Below, piece by piece: positions 1 to 8,256 of a stretch of DNA of 45,865 nucleotides. The stretch comes from an uncultured Clostridia bacterium (GTDB lineage: Bacteria > Bacillota > Clostridia > Peptostreptococcales > Anaerovoracaceae). Every line of letters begins with the position of its first letter. The first letter of the stretch is position 1. Both the position numbers and the translations under genes were made by a program. The notes under the pieces were generated by a model that was not told where the DNA came from, did not search any database, and saw only the letters and a program-made list of their open reading frames with translations. The stretch is taken from NCBI GenBank assembly GCA_938049335.1, contig CALIYX010000028.1, positions 1 through 45,865 on the forward strand, written 5' to 3'.

Positions 1-51
1 TGTACCGATATTGATATGTGGTTTGTTTCTTTCAAATTTCTGTTTTGCCAT
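1..51 (-). CDS. tuf: Elongation factor Tu, N-terminal fragment cut by window edge
   Basis: Only the first 17 codons are inside the window. They read MAKQKFERNKPHINIGT, the invariant EF-Tu amino terminus leading into the first GTP-binding loop. A GGAGAGG ribosome site sits 5 bases before the ATG. EF-Tu delivers aminoacyl-tRNA to the ribosome in the cytoplasm. A tRNA-Thr gene lies directly upstream on the same strand, as in many bacterial tRNA-tuf transcripts, and sigH lies before that, matching the sigH-tuf order of clostridia. Confidence 0.93.
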   Translation of the reverse strand, partial: MAKQKFERNKPHINIGT

Positions 52-87
52 TATTCCCTCTCCTTATTCATAACAACAAATTTAATC

Positions 88-164
88 TGGAGCTGCTGAG
101 CAGAATTGAACTGCCGAACCTCTTCATTACCAATGAAGTGCTCTACCGACTGAGCTACAGCAGC
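88..164 (-). tRNA. tRNA-Thr (anticodon GGT)
   Basis: Read on the minus strand, a full cloverleaf is visible. The acceptor arms GCTGCTG and CAGCAGC pair, the D arm contains GCTC/GAGC, the anticodon stem CTTCA/TGAAG encloses the loop TTGGTAA (anticodon GGT), and the T arm contains TTCAATT. Discriminator T and an encoded CCA follow. It sits between sigH and tuf and is probably co-transcribed with tuf. Confidence 0.95.
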
Positions 165-215
165 GTATGCATGCCCGACTGACAGTGCAAATTCACCCAA
201 TCACGCATTGTTATT

Positions 216-244
216 ATCGTACTATTTTTGTTACACCTTGTCAA
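216..244 (-). promoter_or_regulatory. Probable promoter of tRNA-Thr-tuf
   Basis: On the minus strand a perfect -35 TTGACA (239-244) overlaps the stop codon of sigH. After a 17-base spacer comes TACGAT (216-221), a 4/6 match to the -10 consensus. Transcription would begin about 40 bases before the tRNA. This gives tRNA-tuf a start independent of the upstream operon. Confidence 0.55.
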
Positions 245-879
245 TAATCCAGTAAGTTTATTCTAATTTTTTTCTTCAGTCTTTGCATTGCATTATCAAC
301 AGCTTTAGGAGTTCTTCCTAGGGCCGTTGCAATTTCTCTGTAATTCATTCCCTGACGCATCTTCGCCCATACCTCACGCTCGAAGTTACTGAGTTTTTCC
401 GAGTCCCCTGATTCGATATCTCTAATGGTTTCTTTCAGCATGGTAAGCTTTTCTGGACTTAGGTCCTTATCGGCCAAAAGAGAGCTGTAAATCTTGTTCG
501 GAGCTTTATAGTCCTCATCAAAGTCAGCTTGCTCCCTTCCTTCATCAAAGATGGATAGCGACTCGTTTAAGAGCCTATGCTTCTGCCTGTTTGCTGCATT
601 TATAGCGGTCTTTACTTGATTCTCCATACATAGCTGTAAGAATGTCGAAAACTTGGTACCAGCCCTCTCATCAAAATCCCTAATAGCCTTAAAAATTCCA
701 ATCATTGCTTCCTGTATCACGTCCTCATTTTCGGCGCCTGCTATGTAATATTTTCTCGCGATAATTTTTGCAGCGTGCTTATACTTATCAATAAGTAATT
801 CATATGCTAAACCGCTTCCCTCTCGAGCCATCCTCACAAGACTTTCGTCTGAGAGAATGTTCATTTCATCTGCCAGCAT
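241..879 (-). CDS. sigH: RNA polymerase sigma-70 family factor, SigH type
   Basis: This 212-aa protein directs RNA polymerase to alternative promoters; in Bacillota SigH serves early sporulation or competence. The region 2 core (about residues 20-100) includes the DVIQEAMIGIFKAIRDFD segment and the FSTFLQLCMENQVKTAI stretch typical of SigH. A region 4 helix-turn-helix (MNYREIATALGRTPKAVDNAM) lies near the C-terminus. The start at 879 has AAAGGAG 12 bases upstream; a later ATG at residue 6 has no ribosome site. The start overlaps the rlmB stop (TGATG), implying translational coupling. Its place between rlmB and tuf matches the conserved Bacillota locus. Whether this organism sporulates cannot be told from the window. 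Confidence 0.88.
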   Translation of the reverse strand: MLADEMNILSDESLVRMAREGSGLAYELLIDKYKHAAKIIARKYYIAGAENEDVIQEAMIGIFKAIRDFDERAGTKFSTFLQLCMENQVKTAINAANRQKHRLLNESLSIFDEGREQADFDEDYKAPNKIYSSLLADKDLSPEKLTMLKETIRDIESGDSEKLSNFEREVWAKMRQGMNYREIATALGRTPKAVDNAMQRLKKKIRINLLDY

Positions 880-1619
880 CAGCGCTTCTCACTCCTTTGT
901 CTAAGTGCTTCATACATTATTACTGCTGCTGCATTTGATGCATTCAGAGAATTTATTTGGCCTAGCAGTGGAATTGATATCACAAAATCGCATTTCGATT
1001 TAACGAGCTGCCTGATTCCCTTGCCTTCGTTTCCTATTACTATAGCAAGCTTTCCGCGCATATCTGCCTCAGTGTAAACGCTTCCGTTCATATCGCAGGC
1101 TGCAATCCAAAAGCCATCCTTCTTTAGCTCATCTATGGTCTTTGCAATATTCGTCACCTGAACGCAGGGCATGTATTCTATAGCACCTGCCGAAGTCTTT
1201 GCTACAGTTTCGGTGAGACCGCAGCTATTATGCTTTGAGACAATTATGCCGCATGCGCCTGCACACTCTGCACTACGCATTATTGCGCCAAGGTTATGTG
1301 GATCTTCTATCTCATCTAGGATAACAATCAAAGCGTCCTCGCCACCCGCTTCTGCGCGTGCGTAGATGTCTTTCATACTTGCAAAGGAATGCGCTGCAGC
1401 AAATGCTACAGCTCCTTGATGCCCCTTGCTCTTGCAAAGTCTATCAAGCTCGTCCTTTTCGGCCTGTTCTATTTTGATGCCATTCTTTTTGGCTAGGTCA
1501 TAGACCTTTGATATTGACCCAGATGCACCCTTTTGAATGATGACCTTGGAGATACCCCTGCCACTTTTGAGCGCTTCAATCACGGGGTTTCTACCTATTA
1601 TCAAATCAGTTTTACTCAT
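879..1619 (-). CDS. rlmB: 23S rRNA 2'-O-ribose methyltransferase, TrmH/SpoU family
   Basis: This 246-aa SPOUT-fold enzyme is likely to methylate the 2'-O of a guanosine in 23S rRNA (G2251 in E. coli numbering). The N-terminal substrate-binding part begins IIGRNPVIEAL. The C-terminal catalytic domain shows LDEIEDPHNLGAIMRSAECAG, then IVIGNEGKGIR and ISIPLLGQINSLNASNAAAV, the three SPOUT motifs. I start at MSKTDLII (1619) because the 24-residue in-frame extension upstream overlaps folA and looks unlike the family. The start overlaps the folA stop by 4 bases (ATGA). In B. subtilis yacP lies between rlmB and sigH; here it is absent. Confidence 0.92.
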   Translation of the reverse strand: MSKTDLIIGRNPVIEALKSGRGISKVIIQKGASGSISKVYDLAKKNGIKIEQAEKDELDRLCKSKGHQGAVAFAAAHSFASMKDIYARAEAGGEDALIVILDEIEDPHNLGAIMRSAECAGACGIIVSKHNSCGLTETVAKTSAGAIEYMPCVQVTNIAKTIDELKKDGFWIAACDMNGSVYTEADMRGKLAIVIGNEGKGIRQLVKSKCDFVISIPLLGQINSLNASNAAAVIMYEALRQRSEKR

Positions 1620-2107
1620 TTTTTCCTCGTATATTTGTAGAAACGGTACTCTATTCCGTTTTCTTCCATAAGCTCTCCAACTGGCTCGCAATCAAACTCA
1701 CCTGAGACATCAAGATTTTCAAAATGTCTATCCGCATCAAAGTCCTTATAGATTTTGGTTACATAGCATGTGCTACACTTAGGAAGCATATCTTTATATA
1801 TCTGTGCACCGCCTATTACAAAGACCTCATCTTCAGGAAGACCTGAGACAATCTCTTCAATTTCCTCGTAGGAGTGAACAATCTCTGCATTCACAGCCTC
1901 ATAGGAAGCATCCCTAGTCAAAACTATGTTTCTTCTCTTTGGAAGTCCCTTTGAGCCAGGAAGACTCTCTAGCGTCACCCTGCCCATTATTACTGTTTTG
2001 TCTAGAGTCATTTTCTTGAAATATTCAAGGTCTCCGGGAAGGTGACAGAGCAAATCGCCATCCTTTCCGATTCCCCAGTTTTTGTCTACTGCTATTATTA
2101 AATTCAT
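1616..2107 (-). CDS. folA: Dihydrofolate reductase
   Basis: This 163-aa enzyme reduces dihydrofolate to tetrahydrofolate with NADPH in the cytoplasm. Visible family marks are the N-terminal MNLIIAVDKNWGIGKDGDLLCHLP (substrate loop and Trp), VIMGRVTLESLP (the usual MGRKT motif, here GRVT), NIVLTRD, and VFVIGGAQIYKDMLP. The start is at MNLIIAVD; the 20-residue upstream in-frame extension overlaps thyA. It lies 7 bases after thyA, so the enzyme that makes dihydrofolate (ThyA) and the one that recycles it are co-expressed. Confidence 0.94.
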   Translation of the reverse strand: MNLIIAVDKNWGIGKDGDLLCHLPGDLEYFKKMTLDKTVIMGRVTLESLPGSKGLPKRRNIVLTRDASYEAVNAEIVHSYEEIEEIVSGLPEDEVFVIGGAQIYKDMLPKCSTCYVTKIYKDFDADRHFENLDVSGEFDCEPVGELMEENGIEYRFYKYTRKK

Positions 2108-2114
2108 ATCGCAC

Positions 2115-2945
2115 CTATACCGCAATTGGGATATTTTTGATCTGCTCGCCGCTCTGATAGTCTTCAATGATTAAATCGTCGGTTGTGAAGTCGTAGAAGT
2201 CCTTAACCTCAGGATTTAGTCTAACCTTTGGTGCAGGGAACTCCTCTCTTGAAAGAAGCTCTTCGACAGCTGAAACATGCTTGTCGTAGATGTGAGCATC
2301 TGCGATTACATGAACAAGTTCTCCCGGCTTGTATCCACAAACCTGAGCCAGCATCATAACTAAAACAGAGTACTGACATACATTCCAGTTGTTTGCGGCA
2401 AGCACGTCCTGTGAGCGCTGGTTCAATATAGCATTTAGCTTATCACCTGTCACATTGAAGGTCATGCTGTACGCACATGGTTCTAGATGCATCTCGCTCA
2501 GGTCGTTAAAGTTATAGATATTTGTCATTATTCTTCTTGACTGAGGAGTGTTTTTGAGCTGCCAGATTACATTGTCAACCTGGTCCATCTCTCCCTGTGC
2601 AAACTTGTACTTTTGAGCCATCTGGTATCCGTAGGCCTTTCCAATGGAACCAGTTTCATCTGCCCATTCGTCCCAAATCTTACCCTTGAGATCTCTGATA
2701 TTGTTTGACTTTCTCTGCCAAATCCAAAGAAGCTCATCTACCGCTGTCTTAATCGCTGTTTTTCTAAGGGTCAAAGCCGGAAACTCATCTGACAAATCGT
2801 ATCTGTTAACAACGCCAAAGCGCTTTATAGTATATGCAGGGCTTCCGTCTTCCCAGCGAGCTCTGACAGTTTCCCCTTCTGTTGAAAATCCATTATCCAA
2901 AATATCTTGGCACATGCTTTTAAAAATTTTATCTGCTTTGCTCAT
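2115..2945 (-). CDS. thyA: Thymidylate synthase
   Basis: This 276-aa enzyme converts dUMP to dTMP using methylenetetrahydrofolate. The nucleophile is Cys157 in HLEPCAYS. The phosphate-binding RSQD and folate-site residues follow in RSQDVLAANNWNVCQYSVL, a variant of the classical RSCDVFLGLPFN segment found in some Bacillota. Near the C-terminus HVIADAHIYDKHV gives the conserved dUMP-binding His/Tyr. Start ATG has AGGAG upstream. It sits between mrnC (11-base gap) and folA (7-base gap) in a dense operon. Confidence 0.95.
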   Translation of the reverse strand: MSKADKIFKSMCQDILDNGFSTEGETVRARWEDGSPAYTIKRFGVVNRYDLSDEFPALTLRKTAIKTAVDELLWIWQRKSNNIRDLKGKIWDEWADETGSIGKAYGYQMAQKYKFAQGEMDQVDNVIWQLKNTPQSRRIMTNIYNFNDLSEMHLEPCAYSMTFNVTGDKLNAILNQRSQDVLAANNWNVCQYSVLVMMLAQVCGYKPGELVHVIADAHIYDKHVSAVEELLSREEFPAPKVRLNPEVKDFYDFTTDDLIIEDYQSGEQIKNIPIAV

Positions 2946-2956
2946 CGACTTTTCTC

Positions 2957-3346
2957 CTATTCCTCTTCGATTATCTCTACTGCCTTTGACATTACTGCCC
3001 TTAGGCGCTCCTCATATCCGCTAGCATGTAAGAAGCCAACAAGTGCCTCAAAAGCAGTTGCGAGCTTATATTCAACTGCTCCAGCGCTTCTGCTCCTGTT
3101 AGGCGTCTTATGATTTCTTGCACGCTTAACAAGTCCAAGCTCATCCTCTGTGAGAAAGCCGTTCATCATGCGCTTTATTGCCTTTGCTTGACTCTCGGCT
3201 CTTACATATCTTATCGCCTTTTTGTGCATGAGGTCAGCATTACCGCCTACGCTCAAATCACTGCAAATCATGTTTCTAATATAAAGCTCATAAACAGCAT
3301 CTCCAACAAAGGCTAGCGCTGTTACATTTGCCTGAGCGGGATTCAT
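2957..3346 (-). CDS. mrnC: Mini-ribonuclease III
   Basis: This 129-aa RNase III-like nuclease lacks a double-stranded RNA-binding domain; in B. subtilis it matures 23S rRNA ends. Catalytic signature regions are LAFVGDAVYELYIR near the N-terminus and EYKLATAFEALVGFLHASG near the C-terminus. The start overlaps the end of cysS by 4 bases (ATGA), and the ribosome site AAGGACGAG lies in the last cysS codons. The cysS-mrnC pairing is widely conserved in Bacillota. Confidence 0.93.
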   Translation of the reverse strand: MNPAQANVTALAFVGDAVYELYIRNMICSDLSVGGNADLMHKKAIRYVRAESQAKAIKRMMNGFLTEDELGLVKRARNHKTPNRSRSAGAVEYKLATAFEALVGFLHASGYEERLRAVMSKAVEIIEEE

Positions 3347-4749
3347 ATGGACTCGTCCTTTATAATCTGAACTCCCTGTGGTGTATCCTTGAGTGTGTAT
3401 CCCCTTGCTTTGAGCTCATCTCTTATCTCGTCAGCTCGTGCAAAGTCCTTGTTCTTTCTCGCCTGCTGTCTCTCCTCGACTAGAGCTTCAACATCCTCGT
3501 CTATGCTTATCTCCTTAGATTTGATTATTCCAAGAACTCCTGTAAGCTCATTGAAAATATCTAAAGCAGCCTTAGCGTAGGCCTTGCTAGTTCCGCCACG
3601 AAGCATTGTATTTATCTCAGTTACAAGCTCGAATACTGCACTGATTCCATCAGCGGTATTTAGGTCGTCATCCATAGCCTTTATGAATTCATGTCTAAAT
3701 CCATCAAAGCTAGCTACCGACTTCTCCTCTTCAGCTGAAAGTTCGCCGTCCGTTCCAGTTTTGATCATGAACTCTATGTCATCTAGACAGTTCTTGATTC
3801 TGTTAAAGCTTGATCTTGACTGCTGCATCATTTCTTCGCTGAACTCTATAGGTCCTCTATACTGTCCTGATAGGAGTAAGAAACGGATTTCCTCACCTGT
3901 ATATTTCTGGCGGATATCTCTTACAGTGAAAAAGTTTCCTGCAGACTTTGACATCTTCGATCCACCGATATTTATGAAGCCGTTATGCATCCAATAGTTA
4001 GCAAAGGTTACGCCATTGCAGCACTCTGACTGAGCTATTTCATTTTCGTGGTGTGGGAACTGAAGGTCCTCTCCTCCACCGTGGATATCGATAGTTGCAC
4101 CTAGATGCCTTCTTGCCATAGCTGAACACTCTATGTGCCAACCTGGCCTTCCCAGACCCCACGGTGACTCCCAAGCGATTTCATCTTCAGTCTTGCGGGC
4201 CTTCCATAGTGCAAAGTCTATTGGGTCCTCCTTTACTTCACCAACTGCAATTCTTGCGCCGGCCTCGAGGTCTTCTATATTCTGACCTGAAAGCTTTCCG
4301 TACTCAGGGAACTTTCTCGTTGAGAAGTAAACATCTCCGTCAGCTTCATAGGCAAAGCCTTTGCCTACCAAGGTATCAACAAAGTTTTCTATCTCATCTA
4401 TGTGCTCTGAAACCTTAGGGTGAACGTCTGCTCTTCTTACGTTGAGAGCATCCGCGTCATCAAAGTACTCCTTGATATAGCGCTCTGAAATTTCTAGTGC
4501 GCTAACGCCTTCATCCTTTGCTCTATTGATGATCTTATCGTCCACATCAGTAAAGTTCTGCGCATACTTAACCTTATAGCCTCTATACTCCATATATCTA
4601 CGAAGTGTATCAAAGACTACTATCGGTCTAGCATTTCCGATATGTATGTAGTTATAAACCGTAGGTCCGCAAACGTAGATATTAACCTGACCTTTGCGAA
4701 TCGGTTCAAATTCCTCTTTTCGTCTTGTAAGTGTGTTATATATCTTCAT
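3343..4749 (-). CDS. cysS: Cysteinyl-tRNA synthetase
   Basis: This 468-aa class I synthetase charges tRNA-Cys. The HIGH motif appears as YIHIGNARP after CGPTVYN, and the KMSKS motif as SKMSKSAGN. The zinc-site Cys and HENEIAQSE segments are present, and a DALR-like C-terminal domain ends the protein. I begin at MKIYNTLTRR because AAAGGAA lies 5 bases before that ATG; ten further codons upstream lack a ribosome site. It is translationally coupled to mrnC and follows the cyclophilin gene by 70 bases. Confidence 0.96.
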   Translation of the reverse strand: MKIYNTLTRRKEEFEPIRKGQVNIYVCGPTVYNYIHIGNARPIVVFDTLRRYMEYRGYKVKYAQNFTDVDDKIINRAKDEGVSALEISERYIKEYFDDADALNVRRADVHPKVSEHIDEIENFVDTLVGKGFAYEADGDVYFSTRKFPEYGKLSGQNIEDLEAGARIAVGEVKEDPIDFALWKARKTEDEIAWESPWGLGRPGWHIECSAMARRHLGATIDIHGGGEDLQFPHHENEIAQSECCNGVTFANYWMHNGFINIGGSKMSKSAGNFFTVRDIRQKYTGEEIRFLLLSGQYRGPIEFSEEMMQQSRSSFNRIKNCLDDIEFMIKTGTDGELSAEEEKSVASFDGFRHEFIKAMDDDLNTADGISAVFELVTEINTMLRGGTSKAYAKAALDIFNELTGVLGIIKSKEISIDEDVEALVEERQQARKNKDFARADEIRDELKARGYTLKDTPQGVQIIKDESI

Positions 4750-4819
4750 ATCTTTTCCTTTTGTCGCTTTGCCAATCATCAGTGAGGCCGAGCGTTCAAT
4801 GATTCAGGTTTATATTGCT

Positions 4820-5296
4820 TTACTCTACGGTTACAGTCTTGATTACAACTGGCTCAAGTGGCTTGTCCTGGAAATCACGTCTTACCTGTGCAATTTCTAG
4901 AGCCGCATCGATACCCTCTGTGATTTTTCCAAAACCAGCATACTGTCCATCTAGGTGTGGAGCATCTGCAACCATTACAAAGAACTGCGATCCTGCTGAA
5001 TCAGGAACCATGGTTCTTGCCATTGATAGCACGCCTGTTGTGTGCTTTAGGTCGTTCTTTACGCCATTCATTGCAAACTCACCCTTGATTGTATATCCAG
5101 GGCCACCTGTTCCGTTTCCGTTAGGGCATCCACCCTGAATCATAAATCCAGGAATAACTCTGTGAAATGTTAGGCCGTTATAGAAACCGCTGTTAGCTAG
5201 CTTCTCAAAATTCTCAACTGTGATTGGAGCAAGATCCTCGTAAAGCTCGCCCTTCATTACCTTACCGTTTTCCATCTCTATTGTTACTGTTTTCAT
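4820..5296 (-). CDS. Cyclophilin-type peptidyl-prolyl cis-trans isomerase
   Basis: This 158-aa protein speeds proline isomerisation during folding. No signal peptide is seen, so it is cytoplasmic. Characteristic segments are FEKLANSGFYNGLTFHRVIPGFMIQGG, SMARTMVPDSAGSQFFVMV and FGKITEGIDA, including the catalytic Arg in FHRV. The start is MKTVTIEM, with GGAG placed in the last codons of proS; the ORF extension MRRNK overlaps proS and is unlikely. Cyclophilin next to proS is a plausible but probably incidental proline-linked pairing. Confidence 0.93.
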   Translation of the reverse strand: MKTVTIEMENGKVMKGELYEDLAPITVENFEKLANSGFYNGLTFHRVIPGFMIQGGCPNGNGTGGPGYTIKGEFAMNGVKNDLKHTTGVLSMARTMVPDSAGSQFFVMVADAPHLDGQYAGFGKITEGIDAALEIAQVRRDFQDKPLEPVVIKTVTVE

Positions 5297-5297
5297 C

Positions 5298-7031
5298 TTA
5301 TTTCTCCTCATTTACTAATTTGATTGCATTTTCTATTGCTTCTGCTACGCTAAGCTCTGACTTTTCGCTGTCTCTACGTAGCTTGTACTCCACGATTCCT
5401 TCTCCAGCCCTCTTACCTACTGTGATTCTGATTGGGAATCCAAGAAGGTCAGCGTCCTTGAACTTAACACCTGGTCTCTCGTCACGGTCATCTATAACCG
5501 CTTCAACGCCAGCTGCTAGCAAGCTCTGGTAGATTTCTTCTGCAACCTTCGCCTGTTCCTCATCCTTAGGCTTAACAAGTGTTACAATCGCATGGTATGG
5601 AGCGACTGAAACTGGCCAAATGATTCCATCCTCATCGTGGTGCTGCTCGATAACAGCTGCAAGCGTACGGCTTACTCCGATTCCGTAGCAACCCATCACA
5701 AGTGCGTGATCCTGCTGGTTTTCGTCCTTATATGTTGCATTCATAGCTTCGGAATACTTTGTGCCTAACTTAAATACCTGTCCTACCTCGATACCGCGAG
5801 TGTGCTTTATTGGGGCACCGCAGACTGGGCAAGGGTCGCCCGCTTTAAGAACCTTAAGGTCTGTAACTATATCTCCCTCATAGTCTCTTCCGTAGTTCAC
5901 ATTCAGAATATGATGGTCTGTCTTGCAAGCGCCAGCGCATAGGTTCTTAAGTCCCACTAGCTCGCTGTCGACAACAACTGTACAGTCGTGAAGACCTATA
6001 GGTCCTGTGAATCCGCCAATTGCTCCTATTGCAGCTTCTAGCTTTGATTCATCAGCAAAGGCAATCGCGTGCTCTGGGATGTTTAGGGCATTTACTAGCT
6101 TGATCATGTTAAGGTCTCTATCGCCTCTAACAAAGGCAGCTACATAACCGTCAGCCTTGCCATCCTCGTCGTACTTCTCAAAGAGAAGCGCTTTGATAGT
6201 CTTTGTCTTATCTATGTTTAGGAAGGCTGCCACCTCTTCGATTGTCTTTGTTCCTGGTGTATGAACCTCCTGAAGCTCAAGCATTGCCTCGCTCTCAGGT
6301 GATGGCTCAGCATCCCTGCAGGCAGCCTTTTCTACATTTGCCGCCATTGAACAATTCTCGCAATAAGCGATATCGCTCTCGCCGACCTCTGAAAGCGCTG
6401 TAAACTCGTGTGATGCATTTCCGCCAATCGCACCACTATCAGCCTCTACTGGTCTAAATGTCAATCCGCAACGAGTAAAGATTCTCGTATACGCATCATA
6501 CATATCATCGTAGCTCTTATCGAGACCTTCCTGGTCCTTGTCAAAAGAGTAAGCATCCTTCATGATGAACTCTCTGCTTCTCATAAGTCCGAAACGAGGT
6601 CTTGCCTCATCTCTGTACTTGTGCTGAATCTGATATAGATTTAGCGGTAGCTGTCTGTATGATGAAACTCCATCACGAACTATATCTGTGAAAATTTCCT
6701 CGTGTGTAGGTCCTAGACAAAAGTCTCTGCCGTTTCTGTCTTTGATACGCCAAAGCTCAGGGCCGTAGGCGCTCCATCTTCCTGATTCCTCCCAAAGTTC
6801 AGCAGGCTGAATCGCAGACATCAAAATCTCCTGCGCTCCGCTCTTATCCATCTCCTCACGGATTATATTCTCAATCTTGTGAAGCGATCTCCATCCAAGG
6901 GGCATGAATCCGTAGATTCCCGATGCAAGCTTACGTATCATTCCCGTACGAAGCAGCAAAATATGACTTGGAATTTCCGCTTCAGCTGGTAGCTCTCTTA
7001 GAGTTCTGACATACATTTTAGATAGTCTCAT
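5298..7031 (-). CDS. proS: Prolyl-tRNA synthetase, bacterial type with editing domain
   Basis: This 577-aa class II enzyme charges tRNA-Pro. Motif 2 appears as YRDEARPRFGLMRSREFIMKDAYSFD, and motif 3 near VMGCYGIGVSRTLAA. An INS editing domain that clears Ala-tRNA-Pro lies about residues 225-400 (TKTIEEVAAFLNIDKTKTIKALL onwards). The anticodon-binding domain ends the protein (GVEAVIDDRDERPGVKFKDADLLGFPIRI). Two CxxC pairs (CENC...; CPVCGAP) resemble a metal ribbon seen in this subfamily. The start MRLSKMYV is the family norm; GGAG lies 11 bases upstream. Confidence 0.96.
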   Translation of the reverse strand: MRLSKMYVRTLRELPAEAEIPSHILLLRTGMIRKLASGIYGFMPLGWRSLHKIENIIREEMDKSGAQEILMSAIQPAELWEESGRWSAYGPELWRIKDRNGRDFCLGPTHEEIFTDIVRDGVSSYRQLPLNLYQIQHKYRDEARPRFGLMRSREFIMKDAYSFDKDQEGLDKSYDDMYDAYTRIFTRCGLTFRPVEADSGAIGGNASHEFTALSEVGESDIAYCENCSMAANVEKAACRDAEPSPESEAMLELQEVHTPGTKTIEEVAAFLNIDKTKTIKALLFEKYDEDGKADGYVAAFVRGDRDLNMIKLVNALNIPEHAIAFADESKLEAAIGAIGGFTGPIGLHDCTVVVDSELVGLKNLCAGACKTDHHILNVNYGRDYEGDIVTDLKVLKAGDPCPVCGAPIKHTRGIEVGQVFKLGTKYSEAMNATYKDENQQDHALVMGCYGIGVSRTLAAVIEQHHDEDGIIWPVSVAPYHAIVTLVKPKDEEQAKVAEEIYQSLLAAGVEAVIDDRDERPGVKFKDADLLGFPIRITVGKRAGEGIVEYKLRRDSEKSELSVAEAIENAIKLVNEEK

Positions 7032-7112
7032 TGAAATTATATCTCCATTCTATTCAATCTATATTTCTGCTGTAGCGATCGCCACAGTATTCATCAAAGT
7101 TCGCAAATAGCT

Positions 7113-8255
7113 CTACTTAGGACTGCAGGACAAAATACATACAGCTTCTGCAGCAATGCCCTCGCCCCTGCCCGTAAAGCCAAGCTTTTCGGTCGTAGTC
7201 GCCTTTATATTTATTCTCTCTCTGCTTATGTTTAACACATTACAGATATTGTCTTCCATCTTGTCCACATACGGAGCAAGCTTAGGTCTTTCGCAAATCA
7301 CAGTTATGTCAGCGTTTACAAAATCATAACCTCTATACTTGACTGCATTCCAAGCTCTCTCCAAAAGAACTAGGCTAGATGCATCCTTATATGCAGGGTC
7401 TGTATCCGGAAACAGCCTTCCAATATCGCCCATAGACGCAGCGCCCAGTATCGCATCTATCAAAGCATGAAGCAATACATCCGCATCTGAGTGTCCCAAA
7501 AGCCCTTTCTCATATGGAATATCTATTCCTCCAAGAATTAGCGCTCTATCTTCAACAAGCCTATGCACATCAAAGCCTTTTCCTATCCTTGTTTCCAAAA
7601 CGAAATCCTCCGGCGTTGTAATTTTGATATTATTCTCACTGCCCTTTACCAGCGACACCTTGTGCCCAAAGGCTTCGACGATGCCCGCATCGTCTGTAAA
7701 ATCGCCACCATCTGTAAAAGCCTTGGCATATGCATCCATCAAAAGTCCTGCGGAAAAGCCTTGAGGAGTCTGAACGCAGCGTAAATCACTGCGTTCAAGA
7801 GTTCCTTTATTTATATCTCTAATTGTATCCTTTGGCGTTATGCAAGGAATTGCTGCACCTGCTTCTGAAGCCTCTTTAGTGACTGAAGCAATGAGATCAA
7901 GCTCTATATAAGGCCGAACCCCATCATGTATCAATACGATGTCGTCCTCTGAAACCTTCTTCTGCCTTAGTAGTTTAAGTGCATTTGCAACAGAATCCTG
8001 CCTTCTCTTCCCGCCCGAGATTATGCTCATGCTTTTGCTAAAGCCATGGAACAGCTCCTCTGTCTGCTCAAGATAATCCTGCGCAGTAACGACTATTATC
8101 TCATCTATCAAAGAGCTTCTTCTGAACCTGTCCACCGTCTTTTCTAAAATTGTCTTGCCACCTATATATAGAAATTGCTTCGGTTTTGGAGCCTTCATAC
8201 GAGCGCCCCTTCCACCTGCCACAATTACGGCATAGACTCTTCTGTCATGATACAT
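7113..8255 (-). CDS. ispDF: Bifunctional IspD-IspF fusion of the MEP isoprenoid pathway
   Basis: This 380-aa protein joins two MEP-pathway enzymes. Residues 1 to about 220 are the cytidylyltransferase IspD (AVIVAGGRGARM with PKPKQF, and DGVRPYI). Residues about 225-380 are IspF, the cyclodiphosphate synthase (GKGFDVHRL, LLGHSDADVLLHALIDAILGA, ATTTEKLGFTGRGEGI, with the metal-binding Asp and His residues). Together they make CDP-ME and later MEcPP; the intervening kinase IspE is not in the window. It starts one base after the YacL stop, so the two are translationally linked. B. subtilis has separate ispD and ispF at this locus, so the fusion is lineage-specific. Confidence 0.95.
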   Translation of the reverse strand: MYHDRRVYAVIVAGGRGARMKAPKPKQFLYIGGKTILEKTVDRFRRSSLIDEIIVVTAQDYLEQTEELFHGFSKSMSIISGGKRRQDSVANALKLLRQKKVSEDDIVLIHDGVRPYIELDLIASVTKEASEAGAAIPCITPKDTIRDINKGTLERSDLRCVQTPQGFSAGLLMDAYAKAFTDGGDFTDDAGIVEAFGHKVSLVKGSENNIKITTPEDFVLETRIGKGFDVHRLVEDRALILGGIDIPYEKGLLGHSDADVLLHALIDAILGAASMGDIGRLFPDTDPAYKDASSLVLLERAWNAVKYRGYDFVNADITVICERPKLAPYVDKMEDNICNVLNISRERINIKATTTEKLGFTGRGEGIAAEAVCILSCSPK

Positions 8256-8256
8256 C

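Noticed and set aside
7032..7112. Possible T-box leader between ispDF and proS
   Set aside because: The gap is only about 80 bases, too short for a T-box, and no specifier or antiterminator motif is visible.
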